Shown here piece by piece: positions 24,906-34,426 of a stretch of 51,494 nt of DNA. The translations under genes and the position numbers were made by a program. Positions within the stretch are counted from its first letter, which is position 1. Every line of letters begins with the position of its first letter. The notes under the pieces are model-generated. The model saw nothing but the letters and a program-made list of their open reading frames with translations, searched no databases and was not told the DNA's origin. Origin of the DNA: Vibrio ouci (GTDB lineage Bacteria; Pseudomonadota; Gammaproteobacteria; Enterobacterales; Vibrionaceae); NCBI RefSeq assembly GCF_004551525.1, contig NZ_SATR01000033.1, positions 1 through 51,494 of the forward strand. The letters run 5' to 3'.

Positions 24906-25183
24906 GTGGCTCTCCCTGCCTATGTCCAAAACTAGACAAATTAAAGATGAATAACAGCCAACGACATTAATTATTTAGATTGAGTATAGATTAGAATTGC
25001 CACTCGTTAGTTCTAGACACTCGGCATCTACCACTTTCGGAGAGATTTAGCGTTTAACGTGCAAGTTTTGCCCAAAGTTGAGCTGATAAAACTGGGATTG
25101 TTAATAGAGGTCATTATTGCAAATGGCTTTATGTGGTAAAGTGACCCGATTATCTGACAATAATAAAAGAGTAGGATTTTGAT

Positions 25184-26419
25184 ATGGGCTGCTGTGACGC
25201 TCCTGGCTTGATGCCGATCGAAGATGCGATGGAAAAAATGCTGTCGCCAATTAAACCTATCCAAGCGACCTTACAACTCCCACTAGCCGAAGCAATTGGC
25301 TTTGTATTAGCTGAAGACATTTTATCCCCTATTTTCGTTCCTCCATTTGATAACTCAGCAATGGATGGCTACGCGCTACGTCTAGCGGATTTGGCGCAAA
25401 ACAATGTTATGCCTTTAGCAGGTAAGTCATTTGCAGGACAGCCATTCCACGGTGAATGGCCGCTCGGAACCTGTATTCGCATTATGACCGGCGCAAAGAT
25501 CCCTGAAGGCTGTGACGCGGTGATCATGCAAGAAAACACCGAAGTGACCGATGCAGGCATTCAGTTCAACCAAACGGATGTGAAGCCACAAAATAACATT
25601 CGCCCAATGGGTGATGATATTGCGCAAGGTGCGACTGTGCTGGCTAAAGGTGCTCGTCTAACATCGCGTGATATTCCAATGATCGCTACCCTAGGTATCA
25701 GCCATGTCACCGTAGTTCGTAAGCCGCGTGTTGCATTCTTCTCAACCGGTGATGAGCTAAAGCCATTAGGTGAAACGCTTGCAGAAGGCCAGATCTACGA
25801 CAGTAACCGTTACGGTATTAAACCGTTGATCGAAAACTTTGGCTGTGAAGCTATCGACCTAGGCATTATTCCTGATTGCCCAGAAACACTAAAAGCGACA
25901 TTCGAACAAGCTCAAACACTTGCTGACGTGGTTGTAACGTCTGGCGGTGTCAGTGTGGGTGAAGCCGACTACACCAAGGACATTCTTGAACAACTCGGTC
26001 AAATTGGCTTTTGGAAACTAGCGATTAAGCCGGGTAAACCGTTCGCCTTTGGTAAACTTTCAACAGCTTGGTTCTGCGGTCTGCCGGGTAACCCAGTGTC
26101 TGCTGTATTGACCATGTATGTTCTTGTTCAGCCGCTACTAGCAAAACTTGCTGGCCACGGCGAATGGAAAGCGCCAGAGTCAATTCCAGCAATGACAAAG
26201 AGTGCTTTCAAGAAAGCGCCTGGCCGTACAGATTACCAACGTGGCATCTACTCGATTGAAGATGGCAAGTTTGTAGTTGAAACCACTGGTAACCAAAGCT
26301 CTGGTGCGTTCCGCTCGATGAGCCTTGCCAACTGCTTTGTGGTGCTTGAGCGTGAACGTGGTCGCGTAGAAGCCGGTGAAACAGTCAACATTCAGCTGTT
26401 TAACTCAACGTTATACTAG
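25184..26419 (+). CDS. moeA: Molybdopterin molybdenumtransferase
   Basis: 411 residues, normal length. It inserts molybdate into adenylylated molybdopterin in the final step of molybdenum cofactor synthesis. Signature segments: PPFDNSAMDGYALR near residue 50, GAKIPEGCDAVIMQENTE (about 103-120), FFSTGDELKPLGE (about 186-198), YDSNRYGIKPL, the MoCF block TSGGVSVGEADYTKD (about 252-266), and KPGKPFAFGKL with GLPGNPVSAVL. AGGATT precedes the ATG. Followed by moeB after 9 bases. Confidence 0.96.
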   Translation: MGCCDAPGLMPIEDAMEKMLSPIKPIQATLQLPLAEAIGFVLAEDILSPIFVPPFDNSAMDGYALRLADLAQNNVMPLAGKSFAGQPFHGEWPLGTCIRIMTGAKIPEGCDAVIMQENTEVTDAGIQFNQTDVKPQNNIRPMGDDIAQGATVLAKGARLTSRDIPMIATLGISHVTVVRKPRVAFFSTGDELKPLGETLAEGQIYDSNRYGIKPLIENFGCEAIDLGIIPDCPETLKATFEQAQTLADVVVTSGGVSVGEADYTKDILEQLGQIGFWKLAIKPGKPFAFGKLSTAWFCGLPGNPVSAVLTMYVLVQPLLAKLAGHGEWKAPESIPAMTKSAFKKAPGRTDYQRGIYSIEDGKFVVETTGNQSSGAFRSMSLANCFVVLERERGRVEAGETVNIQLFNSTLY

Positions 26420-26428
26420 GAGCAGTCA

Positions 26429-27184
26429 TTGGAGATCTTATCCGATCAAGAGATGCTGCGTTACAACCGCCAGATCATCTTGAAACAATTCGACTTTGAT
26501 GGCCAAGAAGCGCTTAAACAAAGTTCGATTTTGATTCTGGGTGCTGGTGGTTTAGGCTGCGCATCCAGTCAGTATTTAGCAACGGCTGGTGTCGGTAAAC
26601 TTACGTTAATTGATGATGATATTGTTGAGCTATCCAATTTGCAGCGCCAAGTACTCCATCACGACGGCGACATTGGTGTTAAGAAGGTTGATTCTGCCGC
26701 TCAATCATTGAAGCAATTAAACCCGCACACCGATATCGAAACTGTCGACAAACGCCTGTGGGACGATGAACTCGCAGAACTCATCAAGCAGCACACATTA
26801 GTGCTCGATGCATCAGACAACGTCGAAACGCGCAATCAGCTTAACAAGTTGTGCTTTGAGTCAAAGATACCACTGGTTTCGGGCGCCGCGATTCGTATGG
26901 AAGGCCAAGTCAGTGTCTTTACCTACCAAGATGAAAGCGAGCCATGCTACCAATGTCTGAGCGCCCTATTTGGTAACGCGGCGTTAAGCTGCGTTGAAGC
27001 AGGTGTTATGGCGCCTGTCGTCGGCATCATCGGCGCAGTGCAAGCGATGGAAGCAATCAAAGTGATCGCCAATTACGGTACACCTAAAAAAGGCAAGATC
27101 TTAATGCTTGATGCAATGAGCATGTCTTGGCGTGAAATGAACTTAATGAAGATGCCGAGCTGCCCTGTTTGTAGCGATAACTAA
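26429..27184 (+). CDS. moeB: Molybdopterin-synthase adenylyltransferase
   Basis: 251 residues from a TTG start with AGGAG 6 bases upstream; there is no nearer ATG. It adenylates the C-terminal glycine of MoaD so that sulfur can be loaded on molybdopterin synthase. ThiF/E1 fold: nucleotide motif LGAGGLGCASSQYLA near residue 37, RNRQ-type Arg in NLQRQVLH, zinc Cys pairs CYQC and CPVC, and catalytic-type Cys in AALSCVEAGVM. Operon with moeA; TTG may lower its translation relative to moeA. Confidence 0.95.
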   Translation: MEILSDQEMLRYNRQIILKQFDFDGQEALKQSSILILGAGGLGCASSQYLATAGVGKLTLIDDDIVELSNLQRQVLHHDGDIGVKKVDSAAQSLKQLNPHTDIETVDKRLWDDELAELIKQHTLVLDASDNVETRNQLNKLCFESKIPLVSGAAIRMEGQVSVFTYQDESEPCYQCLSALFGNAALSCVEAGVMAPVVGIIGAVQAMEAIKVIANYGTPKKGKILMLDAMSMSWREMNLMKMPSCPVCSDN

Positions 27185-27192
27185 TCTATTGT

Positions 27193-27219
27193 GCGAGTTA
27201 GTCGCTTTGGCTAACTCGC
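27193..27219 (+). terminator. Terminator of moeA-moeB
   Basis: Perfect 9-bp stem GCGAGTTAG / CTAACTCGC with a 9-nt loop, 8 bases past the moeB stop. Only a weak T tract follows. Confidence 0.6.
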
Positions 27220-27359
27220 TGCTTATTCCAATCTTCCCCCTCTAGCTAATCTGCCTCTTAGCAACAAACTTAACTTACGAATTAGATAATCGCTGGTTTA
27301 CGTATAAGCTTAATGAAGTAATTACCCGTTTAATTAGGCTATTGAGCCAGGGAGACTTT

Positions 27360-29306
27360 ATGTTTAATTTATCTATCGCAAATAAAATACATGGCGGATT
27401 TGGCGTCTGTTTGATCCTATTTGCTATTGCCAGTTATGTTAGCTTTAACGGCATGTCCACCGCTGCCTATAACTTTAAGCATTATGGTGAATTGGCTTCT
27501 GAGATAACGTTAGCTGGTGAAATCCAATCTAACTTCTTAAAAGTGCGCTTGAGTGCTCTGCAATACGCCAATACCTTATCCTCTTCTTATCTCTCTGTTT
27601 ACAATGAACGTTTAAGTAAGCTTAAAGAACTTATAAACAAAGATCTTCAAACCACCAGCGACCCTTTGAGACAAAAGCACCTTAAAACCATTCTTGATGA
27701 AATGATTCAATTTGACCAAGACTTCTCAATCGTTAAAACGTCCAGTGAATCGGTAGAAGAGAAAGTCTATGTTGAAATGGTAGAGCTAGAAAAAAAGGCT
27801 CTCTACGATCTTGAGTCTCTTATTGAATCCGCTCATAAAGTATCAGATGCCGAGGTCGAGTATTACTCTTCTTTAATAATGGAGAAGTTTTTACTTTCTA
27901 ACATCGCAGTGCTTAATTACTTACACAACGAGAAAAGTGAAATTGTTGAGCAAACTCGTGCCTACTTTAATGTCGAGTTACCACAGCTAGAGAAAACATT
28001 TCGTGGCTATTTAAAAACAGATAAAGAAAAAGCACTACTGGATGAGTTCATTGAACAGCGCACAGCTTACGCGCTGGGATTTGAAGAAGTGATTCACCTG
28101 CGAGAAACGCAGCATAAAGCCGAAAAACAAATGCTGGATCTGGGCAACGACATTTCAAAAGAACTTGAGTTGATCAAACTAGAATCAATGGATGAGCAAC
28201 ACACTCTCACCGCCGATTTACTCGCACAAAAACAGCAAACCATTACGACAATTATCGTTCTGACCTGTGTTTCCTTTGTCATCGCTATCATCACCGCATT
28301 CGCCATCATCCGTTCTATTAAAAATGGTATCGATCAAGTGAAGAGCATTTCTTCTAAACTTGCCCAAGGTGATCTGTCACATGACGTCGTCGTCAAAGGC
28401 AAAGATGAGATTGCTCAGCTCCTATCGAACATGCGCGATACGATTGTGTCGTTACGCGAGATTGTGCATAAGGTTAACGACTCATGCATTAAAATAGGCC
28501 AAATGTCAGAGGAACTGTCGGCCATTACCCATACGACAAATCAATCATCCGAGCGGCTAAGTAGCGAAATGCAGCAAATCTCCTCAGCCGTTCAACAGCT
28601 ATCAACCAGCACCACCGAAATATCCCAAAGTGCGACTGACGCTTCCAATTTCACCGAGCGCGCAGCTCTCAATGTCGACAGCAGCCTGCAAGAAGTCGAA
28701 AAAACGCTTCAGGCTATTGAACAGGCAGAAGCAACGATGTCCAAAGGAGCAACACAAGTAACTAAGCTCTATGATGAATCGATGAGCATAGGTACCATCT
28801 TAGAAGTCATACACGCTGTCGCGGAACAAACCAATCTATTGGCGCTCAATGCAGCTATTGAAGCAGCACGAGCTGGTGAACAAGGTCGTGGTTTTGCCGT
28901 TGTTGCAGATGAAGTGCGTTCACTGGCTAAGAAAACTCAGGAAGCGACTGGTCAAATTGAATCGATGATTAACTCACTTCAATCCGGCGCAGAAAGTGCG
29001 CAAAAAACCATTAATGACAGTCATCATACGGTTTCAAAAGCCTCTGAACAGGCGGTATCAACATCAGACAACTTGAACACCATTCACGGCACGATTCAAG
29101 AGCTCAACGACACCAACGCGCAAATTGCCGCAGCCGTGGAAGAGCAGTGTATGGTGACAAACACGGTGAGTGAAAACCTCACTGAAACGTACAACATCAC
29201 CCAAGAGAACAGCACCACTGTGAAGCATGTGGCCATCTCAGCCGCTGAGCTCACCGAAGTAGCGCAAGACTTAGATTTGCAAATGAAACGCTTTAAACTC
29301 GCGTAA
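27360..29306 (+). CDS. Methyl-accepting chemotaxis protein with HBM-type sensor
   Basis: 648 residues from ATG 27360, with AGGGAGA upstream; a TTG six codons earlier is rejected. Helices at about 10-30 and 295-316 enclose a roughly 265-residue, all-helical periplasmic region whose length and helical character fit the HBM (helical bimodular) sensor known from McpS. A HAMP domain follows (about 317-370), then the signalling domain with the hairpin AVAEQTNLLALNAAIEAARA and the end GFAVVADEVRSLAKKT. No C-terminal pentapeptide for CheR is present. The ligand is unknown; organic acids or polyamines are known HBM ligands. Confidence 0.93.
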   Translation: MFNLSIANKIHGGFGVCLILFAIASYVSFNGMSTAAYNFKHYGELASEITLAGEIQSNFLKVRLSALQYANTLSSSYLSVYNERLSKLKELINKDLQTTSDPLRQKHLKTILDEMIQFDQDFSIVKTSSESVEEKVYVEMVELEKKALYDLESLIESAHKVSDAEVEYYSSLIMEKFLLSNIAVLNYLHNEKSEIVEQTRAYFNVELPQLEKTFRGYLKTDKEKALLDEFIEQRTAYALGFEEVIHLRETQHKAEKQMLDLGNDISKELELIKLESMDEQHTLTADLLAQKQQTITTIIVLTCVSFVIAIITAFAIIRSIKNGIDQVKSISSKLAQGDLSHDVVVKGKDEIAQLLSNMRDTIVSLREIVHKVNDSCIKIGQMSEELSAITHTTNQSSERLSSEMQQISSAVQQLSTSTTEISQSATDASNFTERAALNVDSSLQEVEKTLQAIEQAEATMSKGATQVTKLYDESMSIGTILEVIHAVAEQTNLLALNAAIEAARAGEQGRGFAVVADEVRSLAKKTQEATGQIESMINSLQSGAESAQKTINDSHHTVSKASEQAVSTSDNLNTIHGTIQELNDTNAQIAAAVEEQCMVTNTVSENLTETYNITQENSTTVKHVAISAAELTEVAQDLDLQMKRFKLA

Positions 29307-29331
29307 GTTTGTTCACTCATTCACACACTTT

Positions 29332-29365
29332 CAAGGCACTAATGTCCAACCACTTTAGTGCCTTG
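29332..29365 (+). terminator. Probable terminator after the chemotaxis receptor gene
   Basis: 10-bp stem CAAGGCACTA / TAGTGCCTTG with a 14-nt loop, 25 bases after the stop; no good T run. Confidence 0.5.
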
Positions 29366-29482
29366 CAAATATCTATATCGACAAATAATATTTAGAGTAA
29401 CTTTCCACGATACAACAACGACTTAGTTCGTATTTTTATGCTTTAAAATCGCATAAACAACCAAAGGAACAGTACTCTGACA

Positions 29483-29800
29483 ATGAACAATCCAAAAGTA
29501 TTTACTCTTATCCTAATTTTTACTTTTGTATTACTTATTGTTGTATTAAAACTTCGTCCAGAGAAGCAATCCGTCACCATTCGTGCAACGGTAATCAGTC
29601 AAACGCTGACGCAGTCACTTGATGGACATCGACGATTTGTAAATGTTGTGACTGAAGACCAACAGCAATTCTTAATACCGACAGACCCTAAACTGGATTG
29701 TCCGAAAGGTTCTGTCGTATTGCTAGAATCAAAGCAAAGTTTGTCATCGACACTAACGTCGTATCAGCTGATTCAGTGTCTTGCTGGCGCAACAAAATAA
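29483..29800 (+). CDS. Small membrane-anchored hypothetical protein
   Basis: 105 residues. One N-terminal hydrophobic helix (about 7-24, FTLILIFTFVLLIVVLKL) leaves an 80-residue periplasmic tail with two Cys (LDCPKG and IQCLAG) that could form a disulfide. AAAGGAACAG precedes the ATG by about 10 bases. It ends 18 bases before the sulfurtransferase start and is likely cotranscribed with it. No family recognised. Confidence 0.6.
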   Translation: MNNPKVFTLILIFTFVLLIVVLKLRPEKQSVTIRATVISQTLTQSLDGHRRFVNVVTEDQQQFLIPTDPKLDCPKGSVVLLESKQSLSSTLTSYQLIQCLAGATK

Positions 29801-29818
29801 ACAATGAAAGGACTCAAT

Positions 29819-30649
29819 ATGAACCCATTAGTTACTCCGCAATGGTTATCTCAACAACTGTCATCAAACCCTGATTTGGTTGTTTTAGATGCAAGTATAG
29901 ACTTTCAAATTCCCGGCGAAGTAGAGAAAGATAAAACCAACCTTATCCCCAACACTCTAAGATTTGATTACGACAAAGAGTTCTGTGACCCAGATAGCTC
30001 CCTACCTCATATGATGCCTTCAGAGTCGCGATTTAACGCGCTCGCACAACAGCTAGGAATCAATAATGAGTCTACCATTGTCATCTACGACAATAGCGGG
30101 ACATTTGCGTCACCTCGCGCATGGTGGATGTTCAAAGCGATGGGTCATAAAGATGTATTTATACTAGATGGCGGCCTAACCGAATGGAAAGCGCAGCAGT
30201 TCGATCTTGTACAGCAATATGCAAGTGTGCAATCTCTAGGTAACTTCCAAGGCTCCTTAGATGAGCGCTTTTTTGTGTCTGCTTCCTTCGTTGTTGATCA
30301 GATAGATAACCCAGACAGCCTAACTGTTGATGCCCGTTCGAGAGCGCGCTTTAACAAAGAGGTTCCAGAGCCGAGAAAAGGTTTACGAAGCGGCCACATT
30401 CCAAACTCTACCTGCCAGCCTTTTGCTGAGTTGATGAATCAGCATAAACTCAAAACTGCACAAGAATTGACTCCCATTCTATCCAAGTCACTTTCACACG
30501 ACGTTAACCACACTATTTTTAGCTGTGGCTCAGGCGTTACAGCCTGTATTGTACTGCTCGCTGCAGAGGTGTGTGGCTATAGCAACTTTTCGGTTTATGA
30601 CGGTTCATGGACTGAATGGGGTGCTAACGATCAGCTGCCTATTGAATAA
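29819..30649 (+). CDS. 3-mercaptopyruvate/thiosulfate sulfurtransferase
   Basis: 276 residues from ATG 29819 (MNPLVTPQWLS), which has AAAGGAC 6 bases upstream; the earlier in-frame ATG (29804) lacks one. Two rhodanese domains, as in SseA: an inactive N-terminal one (LVVLDAS, FDYDKEFCDPDS, HMMPS, YDNSGTFASPRAWWMFKAMGH) and an active C-terminal one with the loop CGSGVTA holding the catalytic Cys. CGSGVTA points to mercaptopyruvate rather than thiosulfate as sulfur donor. It acts in the cytosol, in cysteine catabolism and sulfane-sulfur handling. sseA is a likely name but the paralogue is not certain. Confidence 0.88.
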   Translation: MNPLVTPQWLSQQLSSNPDLVVLDASIDFQIPGEVEKDKTNLIPNTLRFDYDKEFCDPDSSLPHMMPSESRFNALAQQLGINNESTIVIYDNSGTFASPRAWWMFKAMGHKDVFILDGGLTEWKAQQFDLVQQYASVQSLGNFQGSLDERFFVSASFVVDQIDNPDSLTVDARSRARFNKEVPEPRKGLRSGHIPNSTCQPFAELMNQHKLKTAQELTPILSKSLSHDVNHTIFSCGSGVTACIVLLAAEVCGYSNFSVYDGSWTEWGANDQLPIE

Positions 30650-30739
30650 ACGGATTGTCATATTGTAAAATACCAGTTCACTATTTATACTGCTCTATGC
30701 AATCAGTAGAAATCACCGCGCCTAAGGTGAAGGACAAGT

Positions 30740-32983
30740 ATGGCTAACAAACCAAAAACAATCTGGACCTTACATAGAGTCGTTGTATTTATTAGCGTAT
30801 TTTTGCTGATCTTCATCACTAAAAACCTATGGAATTCTACTGTAGAAAGTACGATTCAAACCCAAAGTACCCAAGTTGAGTTGTTCTCAAATTCACTCTC
30901 CTCATTGATTGATAATGAAGACAGGATACTCGAAGTAGCAGGTGAACAAGCCATCCACAATATCCAAAGCGGCGCCCCTATTGAGGAGTCTATTGAGATC
31001 TTTGATGGCTTGATCAGTGATTCTGGAGATATGACTGCAATCAGACTGATGGATCTTGAAGGTCACTCTTTGGTTGCCAGCAGCAATATCCCATTCTCGA
31101 ATAAAAGTGGCCTAAGCGACTTTAAAAACTCCCCTCTCTGGCAAAACTTCGTTGAAACCATTGAGTCAGATAGGCTTGTCGTTGGACGTACGTACTACAG
31201 CGACAACCTAGCTTCCTACTTCATCCCTTTTCGTAAAGCGATCCGAAACATCAAAGGAGATCCCGTTGCCGTAATAACCGGTGCGGTATCCCTCAATAAC
31301 ACAGGATTAATTAACGACTCTTTGCTGTTAGGCCCGCACAACATATTTAAAGTTGTTCGCAATGATGGCTATGCGCAAATGGAGTTGCCAGCCCCGAAAA
31401 CTGGCTATGGCAATAAGATTGGTGTTGCGAACAAAACTGACCTTGCTGATGAGCTTGAGGCACTGAAAGCGGGTCGTAACAACGGTACCATTCAATCGTT
31501 CTATGTTCAGCACCGCAACACTCTGTATGTAGGCGTGACGAAATATATCCCCGAACAAAAGCTTTGGGTTGTATCGAAGGTTAATCAGCACTATATCTTC
31601 GAACAGTTTTTGCCTTCCTTTATTTACATATTTGGCGTGTTCTGTGCGTTGCAATGGTTTATATACGTTTTGATCAAACGTATTTATCAGTCTGACAAAG
31701 AGCGTCGAAAAGAACTGCTTTATCAGGCTAACCATGACTTTCTGACTGGCTTGCCTAATCGTTACTATTCTCTTAAACAAGAGAAACCATGGATGAACAA
31801 ACGCTTTGCCCTACTCTATATCGACCTAGACAAATTCAAAGTGATCAACGATACATACGGCCACTCTAGTGGAGACAAGCTGTTGGTTGAGTTGGCTAAG
31901 CGTGTAGATCGCCTTAAGCCTGTAGGCAGTTTATTTGTGCGTGAGGCAGGTGACGAGTTCTTATTGATCTGCGAACAAAGTCAGGTGCAAAATATTGACC
32001 TCTTTTGCCGTGGGTTGCTGGAAGCTATATCTCAGCCCTACCAGCTAGAAAACACCCAATATGTCATTACCGCAAGCATTGGGGTAGCACTCTACCCCCA
32101 ACATACCGAGAGTGTAAATTTGGTTAAGCGATTGGCCGACATTGCGGTTCTGAAGGCCAAGAGTCAACGCAATACTTACTGCGTGTTTACCCCAGATATG
32201 GAGCAAGAGCATCAACAAGAAGCGCTGATTGAGCAACGACTACGTGTTGCTCTAGCCGATGAGAGTTTCCGCATCCAGTTTCAACCGCAATACCGCAATG
32301 GCCGCATTTGGGGTATTGAAGCACTCGCGCGCTGGAACGATGACGAGCTCGGTTTTGTATCGCCGGACAAGTTCATTGCCATTGCCGAAAGTACCGGACT
32401 CATGCCTCAGTTGGGTAAACTTCTGCTTAAAAAAGCGTTATTAGAATCTTTACGCTTACAGAAAGCCTCTAATACACGCTTACAGACCGCAATCAACATT
32501 TCGATAATTCAGTTTATGGAAATCGATTTTGTCAGCTATCTGACGACGTTAATTCTCGATCACCAAGTTGATCCGAGCTCGATCACGCTGGAACTCACGG
32601 AAAGCGTGTTGATTGAAGACTTACCAGCGGTTCAATCAAAGTGTGAAGCGATCAAGCAGCTAGGGTTTGAATTGTCACTCGATGATTTTGGTACTGGTTA
32701 CTCTTCACTGAATGTACTGCACCAACTACCAGTAGATGAACTCAAGATCGATCGTGCTTTCATGCAAAACTTGCTCAACGATAAAAAGTGCCAGTCATTG
32801 GTCAAAAGCATTATTAGTATCGGCCAGAGTTTAGAGGTCAGAATTGTCGCGGAAGGCGTAGAGGATTTTGAACAGGTCGCAACCATCACTAATTACGGTG
32901 CACACGTAATGCAAGGCTATTACTATTCACGTCCGCTAGACGTTGAAGCCTTGATTCAAAAGCTAAAAGAAAGAGCAGCCTAA
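30740..32983 (+). CDS. GGDEF-EAL c-di-GMP protein with periplasmic Cache-type sensor
   Basis: 747 residues. Helices at about 11-31 and 290-310 bracket a periplasmic sensor of about 255 residues (Cache-like pattern). The GGDEF domain (about 335-495) has LYIDLDKFKVINDTYGHSSG but the active loop is AGDEF, a form sometimes inactive and sometimes GTP-binding. The EAL domain (about 505-745) keeps all metal and catalytic segments: EALAR, NISIIQFM, ELTES, DDFGTGYSSL, LKIDRAFM, VAEGVED and QGYYYSRP. It is therefore most likely a phosphodiesterase that degrades c-di-GMP, regulated by an external signal. Confidence 0.93.
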   Translation: MANKPKTIWTLHRVVVFISVFLLIFITKNLWNSTVESTIQTQSTQVELFSNSLSSLIDNEDRILEVAGEQAIHNIQSGAPIEESIEIFDGLISDSGDMTAIRLMDLEGHSLVASSNIPFSNKSGLSDFKNSPLWQNFVETIESDRLVVGRTYYSDNLASYFIPFRKAIRNIKGDPVAVITGAVSLNNTGLINDSLLLGPHNIFKVVRNDGYAQMELPAPKTGYGNKIGVANKTDLADELEALKAGRNNGTIQSFYVQHRNTLYVGVTKYIPEQKLWVVSKVNQHYIFEQFLPSFIYIFGVFCALQWFIYVLIKRIYQSDKERRKELLYQANHDFLTGLPNRYYSLKQEKPWMNKRFALLYIDLDKFKVINDTYGHSSGDKLLVELAKRVDRLKPVGSLFVREAGDEFLLICEQSQVQNIDLFCRGLLEAISQPYQLENTQYVITASIGVALYPQHTESVNLVKRLADIAVLKAKSQRNTYCVFTPDMEQEHQQEALIEQRLRVALADESFRIQFQPQYRNGRIWGIEALARWNDDELGFVSPDKFIAIAESTGLMPQLGKLLLKKALLESLRLQKASNTRLQTAINISIIQFMEIDFVSYLTTLILDHQVDPSSITLELTESVLIEDLPAVQSKCEAIKQLGFELSLDDFGTGYSSLNVLHQLPVDELKIDRAFMQNLLNDKKCQSLVKSIISIGQSLEVRIVAEGVEDFEQVATITNYGAHVMQGYYYSRPLDVEALIQKLKERAA

Positions 32984-32998
32984 CGCTGCCCTTTCTTT
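32966..32998. terminator. Convergent terminator between GGDEF-EAL and sorC genes
   Basis: 14-bp stem AAAGAAAGAGCAGC / GCTGCCCTTTCTTT with one mismatch and a 5-nt loop. It overlaps the 3' end of the GGDEF-EAL gene and lies 1 base from the sorC stop; T-rich on both sides. Confidence 0.75.
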
Positions 32999-32999
32999 A

Positions 33000-33980
33000 T
33001 TATTTCATTTGTTCGTCTAAGTTTAGTACCGTCAACGCATTACTTACGCTGGTCGCAATAACGTCAATCACACCGGTTCGTAGTGCACCTAGCAAAGCGA
33101 GAGGTTTGCTGTTTTCAGCCGCAATCGCGATAACCTCAGCAATCGGTCGAAACTCTTCAATGCCGAGACCAATAACGCGGTCACTCATTACCGTTTTGGC
33201 TGCCCCGCCATGAATATCAAAGAAGTCATAACCAGCAAAGTCACCCACAACGCCCTGCAGCATTCGAGACTGGACAACTTCACCTGCCGTGAACCAACCT
33301 AAATCGACCATATAGCTGTTTTCACTCATATCGCCGATACCGACTAAAGCGACATCCGCCTTACGCGCTAAATCTAATGTCTGCTTCACCGTGGCATTTT
33401 GCATAAACGCCATCTTTTGCTCACGGTTCTCTGCATAAGCAGGCGCATAGAGTGTTTCTGAAGTGCCACCATAGGTTTTAGCGAACTGACGGCAGATATG
33501 GTCGGCGTTAAACATACCACCACGCGGGTGAATACCACCGATACCACAAACAAACTTAACATCACGCTGAGGAATGACGCCTACGTGGTGGGCAACTGCG
33601 GATACGTTTCGCCCTTGTCCGACGGTGACAACCGAACCGTTTTGAATCGAGCTCGCCATATATTTAGAGACTAACCCCGCAACTTGCAGGCGTTGCTGCT
33701 CTTCACTTGGTTGATCGAGAGCGACCAGTGCACGCTTAACGCCAAAGCGCTCAATCAATCTTTGTTCGATCTTGGCACTAAATACCGGGTGGTACTTTAC
33801 GGTAATTTCGACAATACCTTCATCACGCGCCTGCTTGAGCATTCGCCCCACTTTGGCACGTGATACTGAAAACTTTTTTGAAATCTCTTCTTGAGTGGCA
33901 CCGTCTTGGTAATACGCGACTGAAATTTCAGTCAATAGATCGGTGTTATCGTCAGACATCTCATTGTGAATCTTACTCAT
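33000..33980 (-). CDS. SorC-family sugar-responsive transcriptional regulator
   Basis: 326 residues from ATG 33980 (MSKIHNEMSDDN); the frame stays open for 79 codons upstream, but that part is basic, low in family character and crosses the promoter region. The N-terminus has a helix-turn-helix (ATQEEISKKFSVSRAKVGRML, shown here in part) and the remainder is the SorC/DeoR-like sugar-phosphate-binding domain (VGQGRNVSAVAHH, GGIHPRGG, DVALVGIGDM, DIHGG). Such proteins usually sense phosphosugars. It is divergent from talB-tktB, making it the likely regulator of that pentose-phosphate operon. Confidence 0.88.
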   Translation of the reverse strand: MSKIHNEMSDDNTDLLTEISVAYYQDGATQEEISKKFSVSRAKVGRMLKQARDEGIVEITVKYHPVFSAKIEQRLIERFGVKRALVALDQPSEEQQRLQVAGLVSKYMASSIQNGSVVTVGQGRNVSAVAHHVGVIPQRDVKFVCGIGGIHPRGGMFNADHICRQFAKTYGGTSETLYAPAYAENREQKMAFMQNATVKQTLDLARKADVALVGIGDMSENSYMVDLGWFTAGEVVQSRMLQGVVGDFAGYDFFDIHGGAAKTVMSDRVIGLGIEEFRPIAEVIAIAAENSKPLALLGALRTGVIDVIATSVSNALTVLNLDEQMK

Positions 33981-34426
33981 AACTACAGCATTCCTATCTA
34001 TAAATAGCACGTAACATATGCTCAAGGGTGTAGCATATGTCATAGTGGCAATTATTACCATCATTTGCTCACGTGCAATACAAATTCTCAGTCGCAATTT
34101 TAATCTCTTTAAATCTCCCTTGCCCCTTATACAGCTTGGCAAACGTTTAATTGGTTTAATCACACATCTGACCTTAAAAAATCCTTGATGAATGTCACCA
34201 TATCCCTGTTTAACCAATTGACATTCTGGGTGGATGATATAATTATGGACCCATCATTTACTCAACATGAGAGCAAATGTTCACAACATCTGCTCTGGTG
34301 CTGAAATTTCGGGTTTGTTGATTTCACAAGCATCGTTATTGCTTGAAGAGATCGACACCACGCTTGCAATTGCACAAGTCATATCAACTAACGTGGTATG
34401 GCGGCTTATTAAATAGGATGATCGGA
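33981..34426. other. Divergent promoter region between sorC-type gene and talB
   Basis: 446 bases without a supported gene, holding the promoters of both transcripts and likely the operator of the SorC regulator. A candidate talB promoter is listed separately. Confidence 0.6.
34218..34243 (+). promoter_or_regulatory. Candidate talB promoter
   Basis: Consensus TTGACA at 34218-34223 and consensus TATAAT at 34238-34243, but only 14 bases apart; TAATTA at 34240 gives 16. The tight spacing would fit an activator-dependent promoter. The leader to the ATG would be about 175 bases. Confidence 0.45.

Noticed and set aside
24930..25183. Molybdenum cofactor riboswitch before moeA
   Set aside because: The 250-base gap shows no convincing conserved core or pseudoknot that I could recognise.
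31328..31780. 150-codon minus-strand frame inside the GGDEF-EAL gene
   Set aside because: Antisense shadow of a confident gene; no promoter or ribosome site and no protein-like domain.
33981..34217. 79-codon N-terminal extension of the SorC-family regulator
   Set aside because: The extension crosses the promoter region, is unusually basic and hydrophobic, and the helix-turn-helix begins normally after ATG 33980.
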